Origin: Xanthostigma xanthostigma
Taxonomy: Eukaryota; Arthropoda; Insecta; Raphidioptera; Raphidiidae
NCBI GenBank assembly: GCA_963575645.1
Contig: OY754475.1
Location: forward strand, 22,916,509 to 22,980,508
Direction of reading: 5' to 3'
Length of the DNA stretch: 64,000 nt
Shown one piece after another: positions 1-11,400 of the stretch (its first letter is position 1; each line of letters opens with the position of its first letter). The notes beneath the pieces are model-generated. The model saw only the letters and a program-made list of their open reading frames with translations, did no database searches and was not told the origin of the DNA. The position numbers and the translations under genes are program-made.

Positions 1-525
1 TCTATAGTCAATATCTGAATCAATTCACTTTTGAAATATTAATTATTATTAGTATAAAAGCAGTTATATTCGTATGTTCGAATCTCGTATCTTAGTCGTA
101 GGCCCTCCGTGAATCGATCCCGATGTAATATTGTGTATTATTTTTGTGTTTGGTGTTGGTTTTCCTCCCTCAGGACGCGACTCGTGTCTGTTGTTGTCAG
201 AAACGACCAAAAGCAACATTAGTCGCACCTTCGGGGGGCATAGGGCTGCATGTTAGATTTCATAAGTTCAGCTTAATTTTAATTAATTTTATATTTTTAC
301 TTTTCGCGAGTTTTGTGATTTTATTTCAGTGCAGTGCAAAAAGAAGTCGTTCGCGATAAAAAGTGGTTTGAATATTCAACTTATCTGTAAGTATTTCTTG
401 TTTATTAATTTCATTTTGAAACAAAAGTGTCGACGCTTACTAATTATTGTCAACGCATTATTAAATTACGATTCTTGTTTTGTTTAAATAATAACCACAA
501 AACACCAGTATTCTTTTTTCTGGAC
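1..525. other. Intergenic start of window, no supported gene
   Basis: No recognisable coding sequence. One exon-like block at about 330-386 has a good polypyrimidine tract plus CAG before it and a GTAAGT-type donor after it, but it has no clear reading frame. It could be a non-coding exon of an unseen gene or chance. Nothing else stands out. Confidence 0.4.
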
Positions 526-1915
526 GTACGTTCCGCTAACCGTGTTAGCATCATCAATAGATGATTAAAATTCTAACCATCTCCTCATGATGGTTAACAC
601 GGGAAACGAAACGTGTTTTTGTAGCGATTTTTTTTTAATAGTCAGTGTTTTGATTCGATTTATCGTTAGGATTCTTTTTTTAAATTTTTGTATGTATAGA
701 CAAGCATTTGGAAGATGTTTTATCTTTTTGACTTTTTTGACACTTTTTCGGAGAGGCAAGGTTGGTACGAGGGGCGATGCACGCCATGCGATCGTATCAG
801 AATGGAAGCATCTTACGGAGGTCGGTACCAAGGGCTCGCTTTACTTTGAAGCGTTCCCAAAGGCAATGTTTTGTCGCAGTAATAAATAAATGTGTCAAAA
901 AAGCTAAAGACGAAATAATGTCTTGAGTAGTTTTATTCATTTAAATTTTTTGTGTATGATCAAACTTTTAAGCTTTTATCATTGGGCTCTTTGAAAAATT
1001 AGTGTCGACGCTTAAATAAATCTTAACACGAATTTATTTATTTAGGTTAATCTTTTCGTTTTGTTTTAGGTCTATTTGTATTAAAACGTCTACGATTTTC
1101 GACCAAATTTTGGAACAGCTGACGAATTTCATAAACCAAAATAATAACAATCATTGTTCTTCGACCAATGCTACATTTCTAAAATGAAAATGATGTCAAC
1201 TTGAAACAAGCTCTCCGAAGAAGAATAATAACATGTTATTTGTTAATTTTGTTTACAATACGTTCCGCTCACCTTATTAGCATCATCGGTAGATGTTTAA
1301 AATCCTAACCGCTTCCTCATAATGGTTAACACGGGAAGCGAAACGTGCAGTGTGTTTTTTATTTCGATCTGATTCTTTTTGTAGACAAGCATTTGGATGA
1401 TGTTTTGTCTTTTTGGCTTTTTTGACACTTTTTCGGAGAGGCAAGGTTGGTACAAGGGGCGATGCACGCCATGCGATCGTATCAGACTGGAAGCATCTTA
1501 TGGAGGTCGGTACCAAGGGCTCGCTTTACTTTGAAGCGTTTCCAAAGGCAATATTTTGCCGCAGTAATAAATAAATGTGTCGAAAAGGCTAAAACGAAAT
1601 AATGTCCTTACAAATTATTTAGATTCATTTAAATTTTCTGTGCATATGAGCAAACTTTTGAGTAATTTGTCATTGGACTCTTTCGAAAGTGAGTGTCGAC
1701 GCTTAAATAAATCTTAACACGAAATTATTCATTTAGGTTAATCTTTCTGTTTTGTTTTAGGTCTATTTGAATTACAACGTCTATACAATTTCGACAAAAT
1801 TTTAAAACAGCTGACGAATTTCAACAATTATTAACAGTGATTACGACCTGTGCAGCATTTTTCAAATTAAAATGGTGTGAATTTAGAAGAAACCCACCGA
1901 AGAAGAAATACATTT
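526..1915 (+). repeat. Two diverged tandem copies of a ~0.7-kb unit
   Basis: Blocks at about 526-1258 and 1259-1915 align along their length with small indels, offset 685-732 bp. Shared landmarks include the start 'acgttccgct' (528/1260), 'gcaaggttggtac' (756/1441) and 'gtgtcgacgctt' (1002/1692). Both copies keep an open frame over their last 44 codons, ending in the residues FCRSNK and a TAA that overlaps an AATAAA hexamer (stop at 887-889 and 1572-1574). I see six substitutions in that stretch, three of them silent. I do not recognise the encoded peptide. It may be a duplicated terminal exon, or the tail of an unidentified mobile element. Confidence 0.65.
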
Positions 1916-2528
1916 ATTTTGTTTGAAAATACAATTAAGTTGTAATAATTTTAAAATGTACACAAAACTTTATCAGTGCATAATATATACGATTTTCGTG
2001 TCTTGGAATTCTTTAATTACTCGTACGCTCCAAAAAAATCAACTATTTTTATTTGTCTCGGTTAACGCGGAGTCTCGGTTGATCGAAGGCCGGATAAACG
2101 AGGTTTTCCTGTAATATATTATGTATTTTTTTTAAATGACTCGTCTTGTAAAGATCGTAAAGTGAACCGTTTAACATTTGAATCAAAATTACGGTTTTAG
2201 CACATCATCAGCCGTTTTATAAATACTTTTATCTTTTTGTGCGGTATATAATAATAATAATAAAATGCGATATTAAAATATTAAACGGTAATTAAATTTA
2301 AAGTGAATGTAATGCAACTATAATCAAGTCCCGTGTAATTTTTGCAAAGATTATTTATTGCATAATTGAACTCAAGTCGAAGGATCGTCCGACTTTGACG
2401 CCACTCAGCTGTAAACCAGTTGCGTTCAAAGCAAAACAATAATTTATTTAGATCGAATCTGTATCTATATACAAATAAATAAAATTGAAATGTCTGTTGG
2501 TACTTGGTAGTACAGTATATATTATAAT
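1916..2528. other. Intergenic, little recognised
   Basis: No gene seen. About 2055-2115 ('ctcggttaacgcgg...gataaacgaggttttc') resembles the end of a pogo-like inverted-repeat element comparable with the one at 14,084-14,285, but no partner end was found. Confidence 0.35.
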
Positions 2529-2887
2529 ACTAGTGGTCCTGCCCGGTTTCATCCGGGTGCAAAAGAACGAATGGGGGGGGAGGGACATGAGTATACACGT
2601 TCATCTTCGTTTACTGAGATGAATGTTGTGTCCAAATTTCATGATGATCCGAGTTACCGTTCAACAGTTTTTGTCGGACGAACAAATTTTGAGTTACATT
2701 TTCCAACATTTTTCATTGATGCTCCGCTCCTATTGGTCGAAGCGTGATATTATATAGCGTATAGCCTTCCTCGATAAATGGACTATCCAACAAAAAAAAA
2801 AATTCAATTCGAACCAGTAGTTCCTGAGATTAGCGCGCTCAACCAAACTAGCAAACAAACTCTTCACTTTATATATTAGTATAGATT
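2529..2887 (+). repeat. RTE-type interspersed repeat, copy 1
   Basis: Starts 'actagtggtcctgcccgg' and ends 'atattagtatagatt', the arrangement typical of arthropod RTE-related repeats. The same family occurs inverted at 63,793-64,000: the segments around 'ttcgaaccagtagttcctga' and 'gaccaataggagcggagcat' match. It is non-coding here. Confidence 0.7.
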
Positions 2888-3847
2888 GTAGGACTCTCCT
2901 GTGTTTGTATATAAAATAAGAGGATTACAAAATTCACATACTGCGAGAGTTGTTTTTTTTTAATGAATTATACAGACGTTAGCTCAATCGATACAAATAA
3001 ATAAAATCGTAACTTAGTCTGTAATTGAACAGTTTTAAAGATTCCTAGAGCGAATTTTCAGTTTTCATCACTTTTTTCTGTTTATGTTTTTGTACACGCA
3101 TAAACAAAATGTCTGTCTGTTTGTTCCGGCTAATCTCCGAAACGGCTGGACCGATTTTGACGGGGCTTTCACTGGCAGATAGCTGATGTTATATATAAGG
3201 AGTAACTTGGGCTATACTTTTATTTGAGAAAAAGAATTCGGATTCCGCAAACAACAAAACTCCGATACTAAGTTTAAAGTGAATAATCTCCAGTACTGAT
3301 TTGTATCGATGGTTTATTGGAAGTCGTGCCTTTCAAGTATCGTCGGTATAGTAACTAGTAATTTGATCGCTTAATAATATTATTATATGTGAAGGTCGAA
3401 ATGTCTTCTTCACGTTCTTCTTAAGGGAATTTATATTCCTGCACCGCCTCCGCCGCGAACGCCGTCTGCGTTTATAAAAAGCTCCGATCCGGCGGAGCTG
3501 CACTTACGAGACTTGAAAAGAATACAAACCAAAGGCGGAATAACAAATTTTTAAAGGTTTGACCCAATTTACCACTTCGAATGTCACGAGAAATCACTGT
3601 TTTTTTTTTTATTACTTCTTTAATATTAATAATCGTGAATTTCAAAGTAGTCTAGCGTGTGCCCTTGCCACTTTTTATGGGAAGCCCCCATTTTCCAGGC
3701 TTTAGTCAATAAAAAAATTAAACTCTTAAAATCAAAATTCAACAGTTTATACTTCGTGTCTGTATTTGGGCCAAAATTTCAAATTTTTACGTCAAGTAGT
3801 TTCAGAGAAAAAAACAGGCATCGAAGTGATTCCATAATTATCTAAGT
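2888..3847. repeat. Intergenic with an RTE-like insect repeat fragment (~3108-3330)
   Basis: The part 'gtttgttccggctaatctcc' followed by 'ctggcagatagctgatg' is a widespread insect interspersed-repeat phrase. The rest, including a GC-rich patch at 3435-3510, is unassigned. No gene was found. Confidence 0.45.
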
Positions 3848-3965
3848 GTGTAGCCCGCTGCCGCGTCGCCTTTGATAATGTCTACCGCAATTGTAGATAA
3901 AACGTCGGGTAAAATAGCAACGGATCGCGGCCTACAAGCCCGGAAACCAGGCAGATTCGATTCCT
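3848..3965 (-). repeat. Fragment of 'gaaacgtcgggtagaaatgcc' repeat family
   Basis: It shares 'aaacgtcgggtaaaatagc', 'cggatcgcggcctacaag' and 'cccggaaacca' with copies at 9437-9590, 11,041-11,400 and 31,676-31,810. It is short and non-coding. Confidence 0.6.
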
Positions 3966-5464
3966 TAATCGTTTTGTTTTGCGCGGCACACTGATATAAT
4001 AAATTGAAAAATAAAAATTGATACAAGCCCAAAAAAAAAATGTTTTTCGTTGTGATGGTTGCAACGTCAGCGTTAAATATTTAACGCAAACATTAAACGG
4101 TCCGAGCTCGCGTTATAGTATAGAAGTTACGCTTCCTTTTGTCGATGAAAAATTTCAGTCAAGTAGTAAAAAGTCATTCAACTTATCGATTCGTTTGATT
4201 GGAAGCCGATATTGATTTTTATTTTCGAGTGTTTTGCGTTAAAAGGCGCCGATTTGTAATTGATTAATTAAAAATAGGTAGGTACTTTTTAAAGAACTAC
4301 TATATAATTAGCTAATTACAGTATTAAGTAATACTTAAGAATTCATTAGCCGTTTAATTTTCATTAATCTTATACATTATTATTATTATTTCAATAGATA
4401 ATTAATGTCTGCATATAAATTCATTGCTTGAGTACAACAAAACACTGACTTATTAAGTTCGATGCCGCCTAGTCCGCTCGAAATTAACCGCCCCCCGCTC
4501 AAAGAAATCAAAGCAAATCGTGTAGAGAATTCTTTCGAATGGCGTGTGAAATTTCAGGCAGGTTCACAAAAAGTTGTCGAAAGACTTTTTTCTTGATATA
4601 ATGCGATTTTTTCCTGCGGCCCCCCTTCTGTCTGGGACCTGGACACGCATCCCTGTTGCCCCTACCCGGTATTATAGCCTGAAAAGTTTCACTTGAAAAA
4701 CTAATGCAAATCGGCTGTAATGCCACCTTGATAGTAGATAATTCCGTCAACTGTATTTCCAGAATCTAGAACTCGCTGCGTTGAAAATAAAAACAAAACA
4801 CTATCTGCCGCTGCATCAATCGCGCGCGCGGCTACCGATGTACCAAGCTTGCGCGATATGCGCCAGTGAAAGGCGTTATAGCATTTTTATAAGAAAGCCC
4901 GCGCGAGTCCTTGCTCTGTTTGAGAGGATTTACCGCGAGTGATCGTCGTCTGTTTCATCGTAAAGGTCATTCGTGTGTGTGTATGGCTTCAGATCTATTT
5001 ACCGGCGTGACGTCACATAGGTCATTGCCTGTACAACACGTACAGCCGGCATCGATTTTGCACATTGCGCGTACGGAAAACGAAAACGAGTTCAGAGAAA
5101 ACGAAATTTGAAACGCTTACGGCTCGACTACACTCAGAACGAGCTCCCCTTTTTCTTTTTTTGTGTTTGCTTCATCTTCTGCTTAACTTTTTTTCCGCCG
5201 ACTGAGAACTTAGGGCTTTAACGGACGAGATAACGTCATAATATCTCTGAAGAGTATATAAAACAAAGTCGCTACCCGCGTCTGTTTGTTCGTTAGTTCT
5301 CCTAAACTACACGACGAATTTTGATGCGGTTACCATCATCATTTAAAAAATTTCTTACGGAAGGTTTATGTCTATAATACATTCATATTAAATTTTAAGA
5401 TAGTAGAGAAATCTCGCGGTTTTGTAGTCGTAGGGTGCTTACATGACGTACGTTGACTATACCA
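3966..5464. other. Intergenic, mostly unassigned
   Basis: No gene recognised. About 5255-5345 ('aaaacaaagtcgctacccgcgtctgt') is a fragment of the same insect repeat seen at 18,474-18,600 and 63,400-63,500. The moderately GC-rich part at 4800-5110 has no convincing coding signal. Confidence 0.4.
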
Positions 5465-5467
5465 TAA

Positions 5468-6107
5468 AGGTACGTCCAAGATGCAAGCTGGTAGTCAGGT
5501 AGTCAGACGCTGGTTTTCTGAGTCAGACAGTCGGCGTGCATAAAATCCTTTGTTGCTAAATCGAACTGGCCATAATGCACCAGCGCGCAGTTTTCCGGCG
5601 CACCGGCTCTCTGACTCAGATTTGTACATTCTGGTTTCAGACAACCTGCGTCTGACAGTGTTGTTTTTAGGTGCTATAAAATATGGATATCGAGGATTTT
5701 ATTTCAAAAGGGGGTTTTGTGGAAATTCGCCCAGTTCTTCGTAAGCCTGTGTTCAATTTTTGACAAAATAAAGTAAAAAGTATCCGGACTCATTCGGAAA
5801 TATTCAAAAAATCGGTTTTCGTCGGCAAGTAATTGCGGAAAAAGGTGTTTGTACTCCCCGTAAATCGACCTTAATTTATTAATTGGATGTATTTCACTTT
5901 TAACAGGTTTTAATTTAGATGTAACATTGTCACCAAGCAGCAACAAAGCTGCAATCGGTACTGTTCGCTCCATAATTATTTAATATGAATGCTCTGTTTG
6001 CGCCGATAACCAGCTTTCATATTGGCCACACCCAACGCCGCTCGGAGTCAGACAGTCAGACGCCGAAAATCTGAATCTGACTACCAGCTTGCATCTTGGA
6101 CGTACCT
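5468..6107 (-). mobile_element. PIF/Harbinger mini-element, 640 bp, TSD TAA
   Basis: Both ends carry the inverted repeat 'aggtacgtccaagatgcaag...ctggtagtca', continuing for about 30 bp. The flanks are a direct TAA at 5465-5467 and 6108-6110, the 3-bp TWA target duplication characteristic of PIF/Harbinger elements. Between the ends lies an N-terminal transposase fragment on the minus strand (see 5704-5973). The element is therefore an internally deleted, non-autonomous copy that kept one coding end. Confidence 0.85.
5704..5973 (-). pseudogene. Harbinger transposase N-terminal fragment
   Basis: About 89 codons read minus-strand from ATG at 5973. The segment containing YKHLFPQLLADENRFFEYFR followed by MSPDTFYFILSKIEHRLTKN matches the N-terminal region of PIF/Harbinger (HARBI1-like) transposases. 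In intact proteins this lies before the DDE nuclease. No DDE core is present in this 640-bp element, and the frame runs out toward the left inverted repeat. Full-length relatives are about 350-400 aa, so this cannot encode a working transposase. It could still make a small protein containing only the N-terminal domain, but I have no evidence of expression. Confidence 0.8.
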
Positions 6108-6154
6108 TAAGAGATACTACATAATTGTAGGTCTGAAAAGGCCTACTACATAGG

Positions 6155-6235
6155 TAAATAATAATAATGCGTTTAACGTCCGTTTCTCGACTTTATGTCA
6201 AAACAGACGCCATTCGCACCATTACTATTTTTTTT
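6155..6235 (+). repeat. Short repeat shared with 16,110-16,185
   Basis: 'gcgtttaacgtc', 'tttctcgactttatgtca' and 'cagacgccattcgca' recur in the same order after an (ATA)n run at 16,090-16,185. It is probably the 3' end of a dispersed retroelement family; no coding capacity is visible here. Confidence 0.55.
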
Positions 6236-6300
6236 TCTACCACACTTCCCGTTATTTTCTACAATTTTTAAAATTCAACTTAATTAATAGCATATTGTAG

Positions 6301-6470
6301 TGTAGCAAGCTTTGTTACATTAACTCTCTTTCTCTTTTTTGTAATATTGTCAATATTAGTTTTTCCAAATAATAACAACCTTCATTTTTCCAGCGTAGCT
6401 AAGGAAAAACTAATTTTGACAATATTACAAAAAAGAGAAAGAGCGAGTTAATGTAACAAAGCTTGCTACA
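6301..6470. mobile_element. Foldback MITE with ~66-bp arms
   Basis: Left arm 6301-6366 ('tgtagcaagctttgttacat'...) is repeated inverted at 6403-6470, with one substitution and one 2-bp indel, around a 36-bp loop. It has no coding sequence. The target duplication is not clear. Confidence 0.8.
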
Positions 6471-6918
6471 ATAGTATTTACCTACGCGTTTTGAAGAATG
6501 GCACAGTTTACACGTTTTGCGAATGTCGCGAGAAGAAATAGCGATATTTGATTTTTAGATGACAGCGATTATACGTGCCGCGTCGTCTCTTTTGTCAGCT
6601 TTTGTGAATCGCGATTGCTCCGAAAGCTCTACATATATTATAACAGTTAACTTTCGTTTCTTTCTTTTTTTTCCATAACGATAAAACCGATACGAGGTTG
6701 CTCTGCAATACATTATCTGACATTTGTCGAAGTTGCATCACAACATTACATCGCGTTGCATTCATAATAAACAACACAGCTGCGGTATGCGCATGCGTGG
6801 GCTCGTAAAGAAGATCTCTTTACAATTATTTATTTTGTGCATTACTTATATGTGAACGTGTTCTTTTATTATTATTGAATCAATTATCTCAGCGACCAGG
6901 GCCGACTTTGATATAATA

Positions 6919-7579
6919 AAGTGTAACCTCTTTATAACGTCCTTCGTTATAACGAAAAACTCCATATAACGTAGAAATGTTTACAATTTGGTTGGTTTAC
7001 CTTAAAACCCATACAATACTCTCTTTATAGCGCAACAGCCATTCTCTGTTACGAAGAAATATGTTCATATTTAGGCGTCAGCAAATATTTGCAGACGTAA
7101 AGAGGACGATTCTGAACCATCACCAACTATTCAACAAGCACTTGATGCCGCCAAACTTATCGAAAAATTCCTATTGTGTAATGAAGATGATCCCAAGACA
7201 TGCATAAGATATACTTAATAAAATACAAAACAAATATTGGCATAGCAACAAATAAAAAAAATGGTTGTCTGTAAAGTTGGTTTACGGACGATAGTTTTAC
7301 GTGATAACGTATTCCGCTCGAATATCATATTTAATAATACATTACTGCGCTCTCGCTTGCACGCATAGGGTCAGGCGGAACGTTACACTTTTTCGTGCGT
7401 GCAGTCGGTGTTTCATCAATTTATAAGACGTTATCACGTCAAAAACGTCAGGAGAAGTTAAATATGTGTTTGGAACAAATTAATTAGGTGAACTTTGGTT
7501 TTTTTTTTTAATCCTCCATATATACCTAACGGAAAAAAATGCTTGGGCCCTTAAGATTCGTTATAAAGAGGTTGCACTG
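6919..7579. mobile_element. pogo/Tigger-like element remnant with nested insertion
   Basis: The ends are inverted: 'gtgtaacctctttataacg' at 6921 and 'cgttataaagaggttgcactg' ending at 7579. This is a CAGTGYAACCTC-type terminus as in pogo-group Tc1/mariner elements, with TA preceding the left end. At about 7080-7200 a degenerate stretch translates as TIQQALDAAKLIEKF followed by an acidic LLCNEDD tail, resembling the acidic C-terminus of pogo/Tigger transposases. Another repeat (7261-7444) is inserted inside, so the pogo-like copy is the older of the two. Confidence 0.65.
7261..7444 (+). repeat. MITE family A, copy 1 (nested)
   Basis: It begins 'ggttgtctgtaaagttggtt' and ends 'agacgttatcacgtcaaaa'. 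The inner segments 'ttttacgtgataacgt' and 'acgttatcacgtcaaaa' are inverted to one another. Other copies are at 49,690-49,907 and 54,913-55,160, both in introns of the DOCK gene. Confidence 0.75.
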
Positions 7580-7647
7580 TGTGACTGTAATTACATTTTT
7601 TTTTTAAATTGTTAACTGTTGAGATTATTTAGTTTTAGAAGCGATTA

Positions 7648-8405
7648 CTAGCGACCCGGTCCGGCTTCGCCCGAATTTGTAGATTGCCACCGCATTTTAT
7701 CGTCGTCTCACGTTGCAAAATCGATGTCCACGAAAAGCGCTTCTATATTGAATATGAATATTTATTTGTAAAAGAGACTTACAAAGAGTCTATTACATTG
7801 TCAATAAAAGTAGGTAAAAAGTAAAATAATCACAAGTCATTCAGACTATAGCAGTTTTTTGCAGTTTTTTAACACGATAATATAGAGCCCTGAAGTTTCA
7901 CTTCAAAAATTGAATCGAGGCCGGCCCTGTTTCGGGCAGTTCAGAAACGGTGTCAGATCCGTTTCCTAGTCTTGTTATTAATGCGTATATCATTTCGAAT
8001 CGTATGGAATTACATAAAATCGAAATTACATCGTCTGCTGCAGTTGCGAAACGCGATGAGGCATCGTATTACAAATATTATTAATGTACGAACGTTTCAA
8101 AATGATACAGGCTGATCCTTATCTATAGATCCGACCGCTTATTCGAAAAATCTTCGCTAGAAATAGTAGATTATGTATCTATAGTGCGGCTTCGCCCGAA
8201 TTTGTATAGATTTTTTTCCGTCGACTTACGTTGCCAAAATCGGTCTCGCCGTAAAGCGCTTTTATTTTAACGCGACAATATAGGTATAGCCCATGTCCGT
8301 CCTAAAGGTCCGTTCTAAATATTGGTGAAAACAATTTTGAAATCGGATGAGTAGTTTCGGAGATTAACCTCCTACATCCAAACTTTACCTCTTTATAATA
8401 TTAAC
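7648..8405 (+). repeat. RTE-related repeats (two adjoining pieces)
   Basis: The first piece starts 'actagcgacccggtccggct' near 7648. The second starts 'gtgcggcttcgcccgaattt' near 8181 and runs to 'ctttataatattaacatgg'. Shared phrases ('cgtaaagcgcttttattt', 'atcggatgagtagtttcgg') recur inverted at 20,742-20,995 and 61,119-61,403. Confidence 0.65.
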
Positions 8406-8821
8406 ATGGATGCATCCGGGACTCCAACACAAAACGCTTCCTCTGTGTAATAAAGAAAGCGAATGTGAAATAAATTATTGTTAAAGTTATATAAACAACA
8501 ATTATTTATGAAAATTAATGACAATATTTATTCGTATTTCAGTCATGTAACAAAAAAAAAGTTGTAACATTGAAAAACCACAAGATGAGCTATCAACAAA
8601 ATAATTTATTAATTGTTGTTTTCTTATGTTGCATATTTATGCCGTGTTTCATGTTTATAACTGATTACTGAGTATCGTCGTATTTTAAAAACTATCTGTC
8701 CGTGTATATTTCCGTTACTGACTGAGTATTCGACGTATGCGCATGCTCTTTCTTTTGTTTTATTGCGGACTTTACTGTTGTTCTATTTTTGAAGTGACGT
8801 ACCTATATTATATATAAGTAT

Positions 8822-9436
8822 AAGTGATGTCGATTATCGTTACTTTTAAGTAATCGTTACTATTCGGTACTTTGGTATTAAGTAATCATTTCAACTACTC
8901 GTTACTTTGATTACTTAGGTTACATACTAGTGATGTCGATTATCGTTACTTTTATGTATTCGCTACTACTATAGGTACTTGGGTATTAAGTAATCATTTC
9001 AACTACTGGTTACTTTGATTACTTAAGTTACATACATGAAATGTAGTACGTAGTGTCTGCACTAACAAATAATATTGCGTATAAAAACGTACTGAATAAA
9101 ATAAATATCGACACAAGACGATTACTGACCACGAAATATCAACAATACAATAATACACTATTAATTTTGCTAAGGGCTATTGATATCGGCGGCATATTTA
9201 TATTATACGTATCAGCTATCCTTTGTAGTGCTCCGAAATCTTAAGGTTCGCAGGAACTTAATGAATATCCTTATACTGGCATAATAAAATAATCAATAGT
9301 AATCAATAATCAATAGTAATCATTCAAGTAAAAGTAACGATTTACTTTTCAAATCGGTAATCGTTACTTCGGGTATTCTAGAGTAACGAGTAGTTTCGTA
9401 TCGTATCGTATCGTTACTTTGTCGACATCTCTATAT
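8822..9436. mobile_element. hAT-like non-autonomous element with internal 103-bp tandem
   Basis: The left end 'agtgatgtcgattatcgtta' and right end 'cgttactttgtcgacatctc' are inverted. The first ~210 bp consist of two tandem copies of a ~110-bp unit ('gtgatgtcgattatcgttac...', 8826 and 8930). Sequence rich in 'gtaatc/gattac' makes it self-complementary. A target duplication could not be assigned. Confidence 0.5.
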
Positions 9437-9590
9437 CTAAGTGTGTAGGCTTTCACGGCCGGTGTTGATCCAAATCTTCTTGGTTTCCGGGCTTGTATGC
9501 CGTGGTCCATTGGTATTTCTACTTGACGTTTCGTCTACAACTGCGGTAGACATTATCGAAGGCGGTGTGGTTTAAAATTTAAAAAAAAAT
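9437..9590 (+). repeat. 'gaaacgtc' repeat family copy
   Basis: Contains 'ggctttcacggccggtgttg', 'ttggtttccgggcttgtatg' and 'cgacgtttcgtctacaactg', shared inverted or direct with 3848-3965, 11,041-11,400 and 31,676-31,810. Confidence 0.65.
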
Positions 9591-10440
9591 AATTTCCAGG
9601 GGCCACTGAGCAATATTTTTTCTGGAATGGGGGCTGTAGGCCAAATAAGTTTGGGAACCGCTGATCTACATGATACCAAAGACCTACATTTTATTTGTGG
9701 ATCGACGTGAAAAAATTCTCAAACACTTGAAATACACGATCAATAAAAAACCCATAAAAATTATTGCGCGAAAATAAGCGATTATATAAATGCAATTAAA
9801 CGCATTCCTCTCGTCGGAGTACTAAGTTAGTATCGGTAGTAATTATTGCGGCTTCATTAAGGGAAAACCCTTATACACATGTGTAACGAATTTGGCAGTT
9901 TTACAACTTTACTCCAGGCTATATTTTATACTCTTTATATTATGAAGTGAATTAGTCAGAAATACAGTCGTCTTTAATTTTTAGTGACGTAACAAATATC
10001 AATTTTTAGACATTCGCGAATGCAAAAATTCAATTTTCAAATCTAGAGACACTTGTCCAAGGTAGACAGATGATTGGCACGCAAACATTCGTAATGCATC
10101 TGGGTACTAGATTGATCGTTAATATACTAAGTCTAAAGTTATATTGCCTGATAAAAGATAAATTGCAAGGTTTAACTGTACATTCAACACAAACAAGTAC
10201 CTATAGATAAAGTAACTAAATAAAATGTCTTCCAATACTCGTGACGGTACGGGACTGGCCGTTTCAGGATAGAATCTCAGCTTGAACGCAGCACTGAAGA
10301 AACAAAAAGCTCGTGATGTAGACTTATTACAGTCGGAGTCAAATATTTTCAACTCATTTTGCTCGCGCATATTTTTAGTTCCAGCTTCTCACGCTGCTCA
10401 GGCAATGGAAAAATACTCAACTTCAAATTAATGAAGATTG
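9591..10440. other. Intergenic, nothing recognised
   Basis: No coding, RNA or repeat feature could be supported. The sequence is AT-rich and unique within the window. Confidence 0.4.
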
Positions 10441-10820
10441 TTTCTGATTGGTCCTTGGCTGTCGCGAAGTGAGGATAAAGGAAGACTTGAAAATACATTT
10501 CAAATAAATAAAATTGTCGACCAATTTTTCTCAGACCAATATATTTTGTTTGTTATTAATTTTTCATTAATTCTTTTGATTCTTTCAAAAATATTCAATC
10601 ATCGTGCATTCTATATTAAATAACTAATCCTAATAATTTTTTGATTTTTCTGAAGAAGATCCAAATCCGGATCGAAACGTCATCTATTGTTTTATTGATT
10701 TGTTGTTTTTTTTTTTATTTTTTGTCAATATATTGGTCTGAGAAAAATTGGTCGACAATTTTATTTATTTGAAGAGTTCTATTCAGACGTTAATCAAAGA
10801 TTTGGACTTGAAAATACAGT
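10441..10820. mobile_element. Inverted-repeat element, family D copy 1
   Basis: Perfect 45-bp inverted arms at 10,501-10,545 and 10,727-10,771 contain 'aattgtcgaccaatttttct'. Between them is 'gatccaaatccggatcgaaa'. A related copy with the same core and right arm is at 16,190-16,440. The left flank ('ttggctgtcgcgaagtgagg') belongs to a repeat also seen near 26,545 and 61,570. Confidence 0.75.
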
Positions 10821-11040
10821 TCTACTGTATTCGGTTTCATTTATATAGATGACCGATATTTTTGCCGCACGCTACGTTTTTCGACCTGTACGCGTTCCGT
10901 ATGTTTGTATAATATGTAATTAATAGGTGCATCTCAAGCACACCTCCAACATCGTAAGTGCTATTTATCTGAAGAGGTAACCGTACCGGTTGTAAAATAC
11001 GAGGTGCGATCCACAAATAACGACAATAAACAGCTCTAAA

Positions 11041-11400
11041 TCTTGGAAGCTCGTAGGCCATGCTCCGTTGGCATTTCTACTCGACGTTTCGTCCGAACTT
11101 GTAGGCCGCGATCCGTTTGGCATTTCTATCCGACGTTTCGTCCGCACCTGCGGCAGACGCTATCAAAGGCGGCGTGGCAGCGGGCGAAGTGTCCTCCCCG
11201 ACGGCTTACAGACAACTGCGTTCTCTAACTCGGTCGTAGTTTGTTTATAACTACGACCGAGCAGAAAACACACAGTTATCGACACGGCGAGGAGGACACT
11301 TCGCCCGCTGCCTTCGATATAGCATCTTTCGCAGGTGTAGACGAAACGTCGAGTAGAAATGCCAAACGGATCGCGGCCTACAAGTTCGGAAACCAAAAAG
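11041..11400. repeat. Large inverted repeat of the 'gaaacgtc' family
   Basis: Two head-to-tail copies of a ~55-bp segment ('gtaggccgcgatccgtttgg...cgacgtttcgtccg') at 11,050-11,150 are followed by a central stem 'ctcggtcgtagtt'/'aactacgaccgag' (11,230-11,263). One inverted copy then follows at 11,285-11,395. The part 'gcgggcgaagtgtcctcc' is matched by 'ggaggacacttcgcccgc'. Confidence 0.75.
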
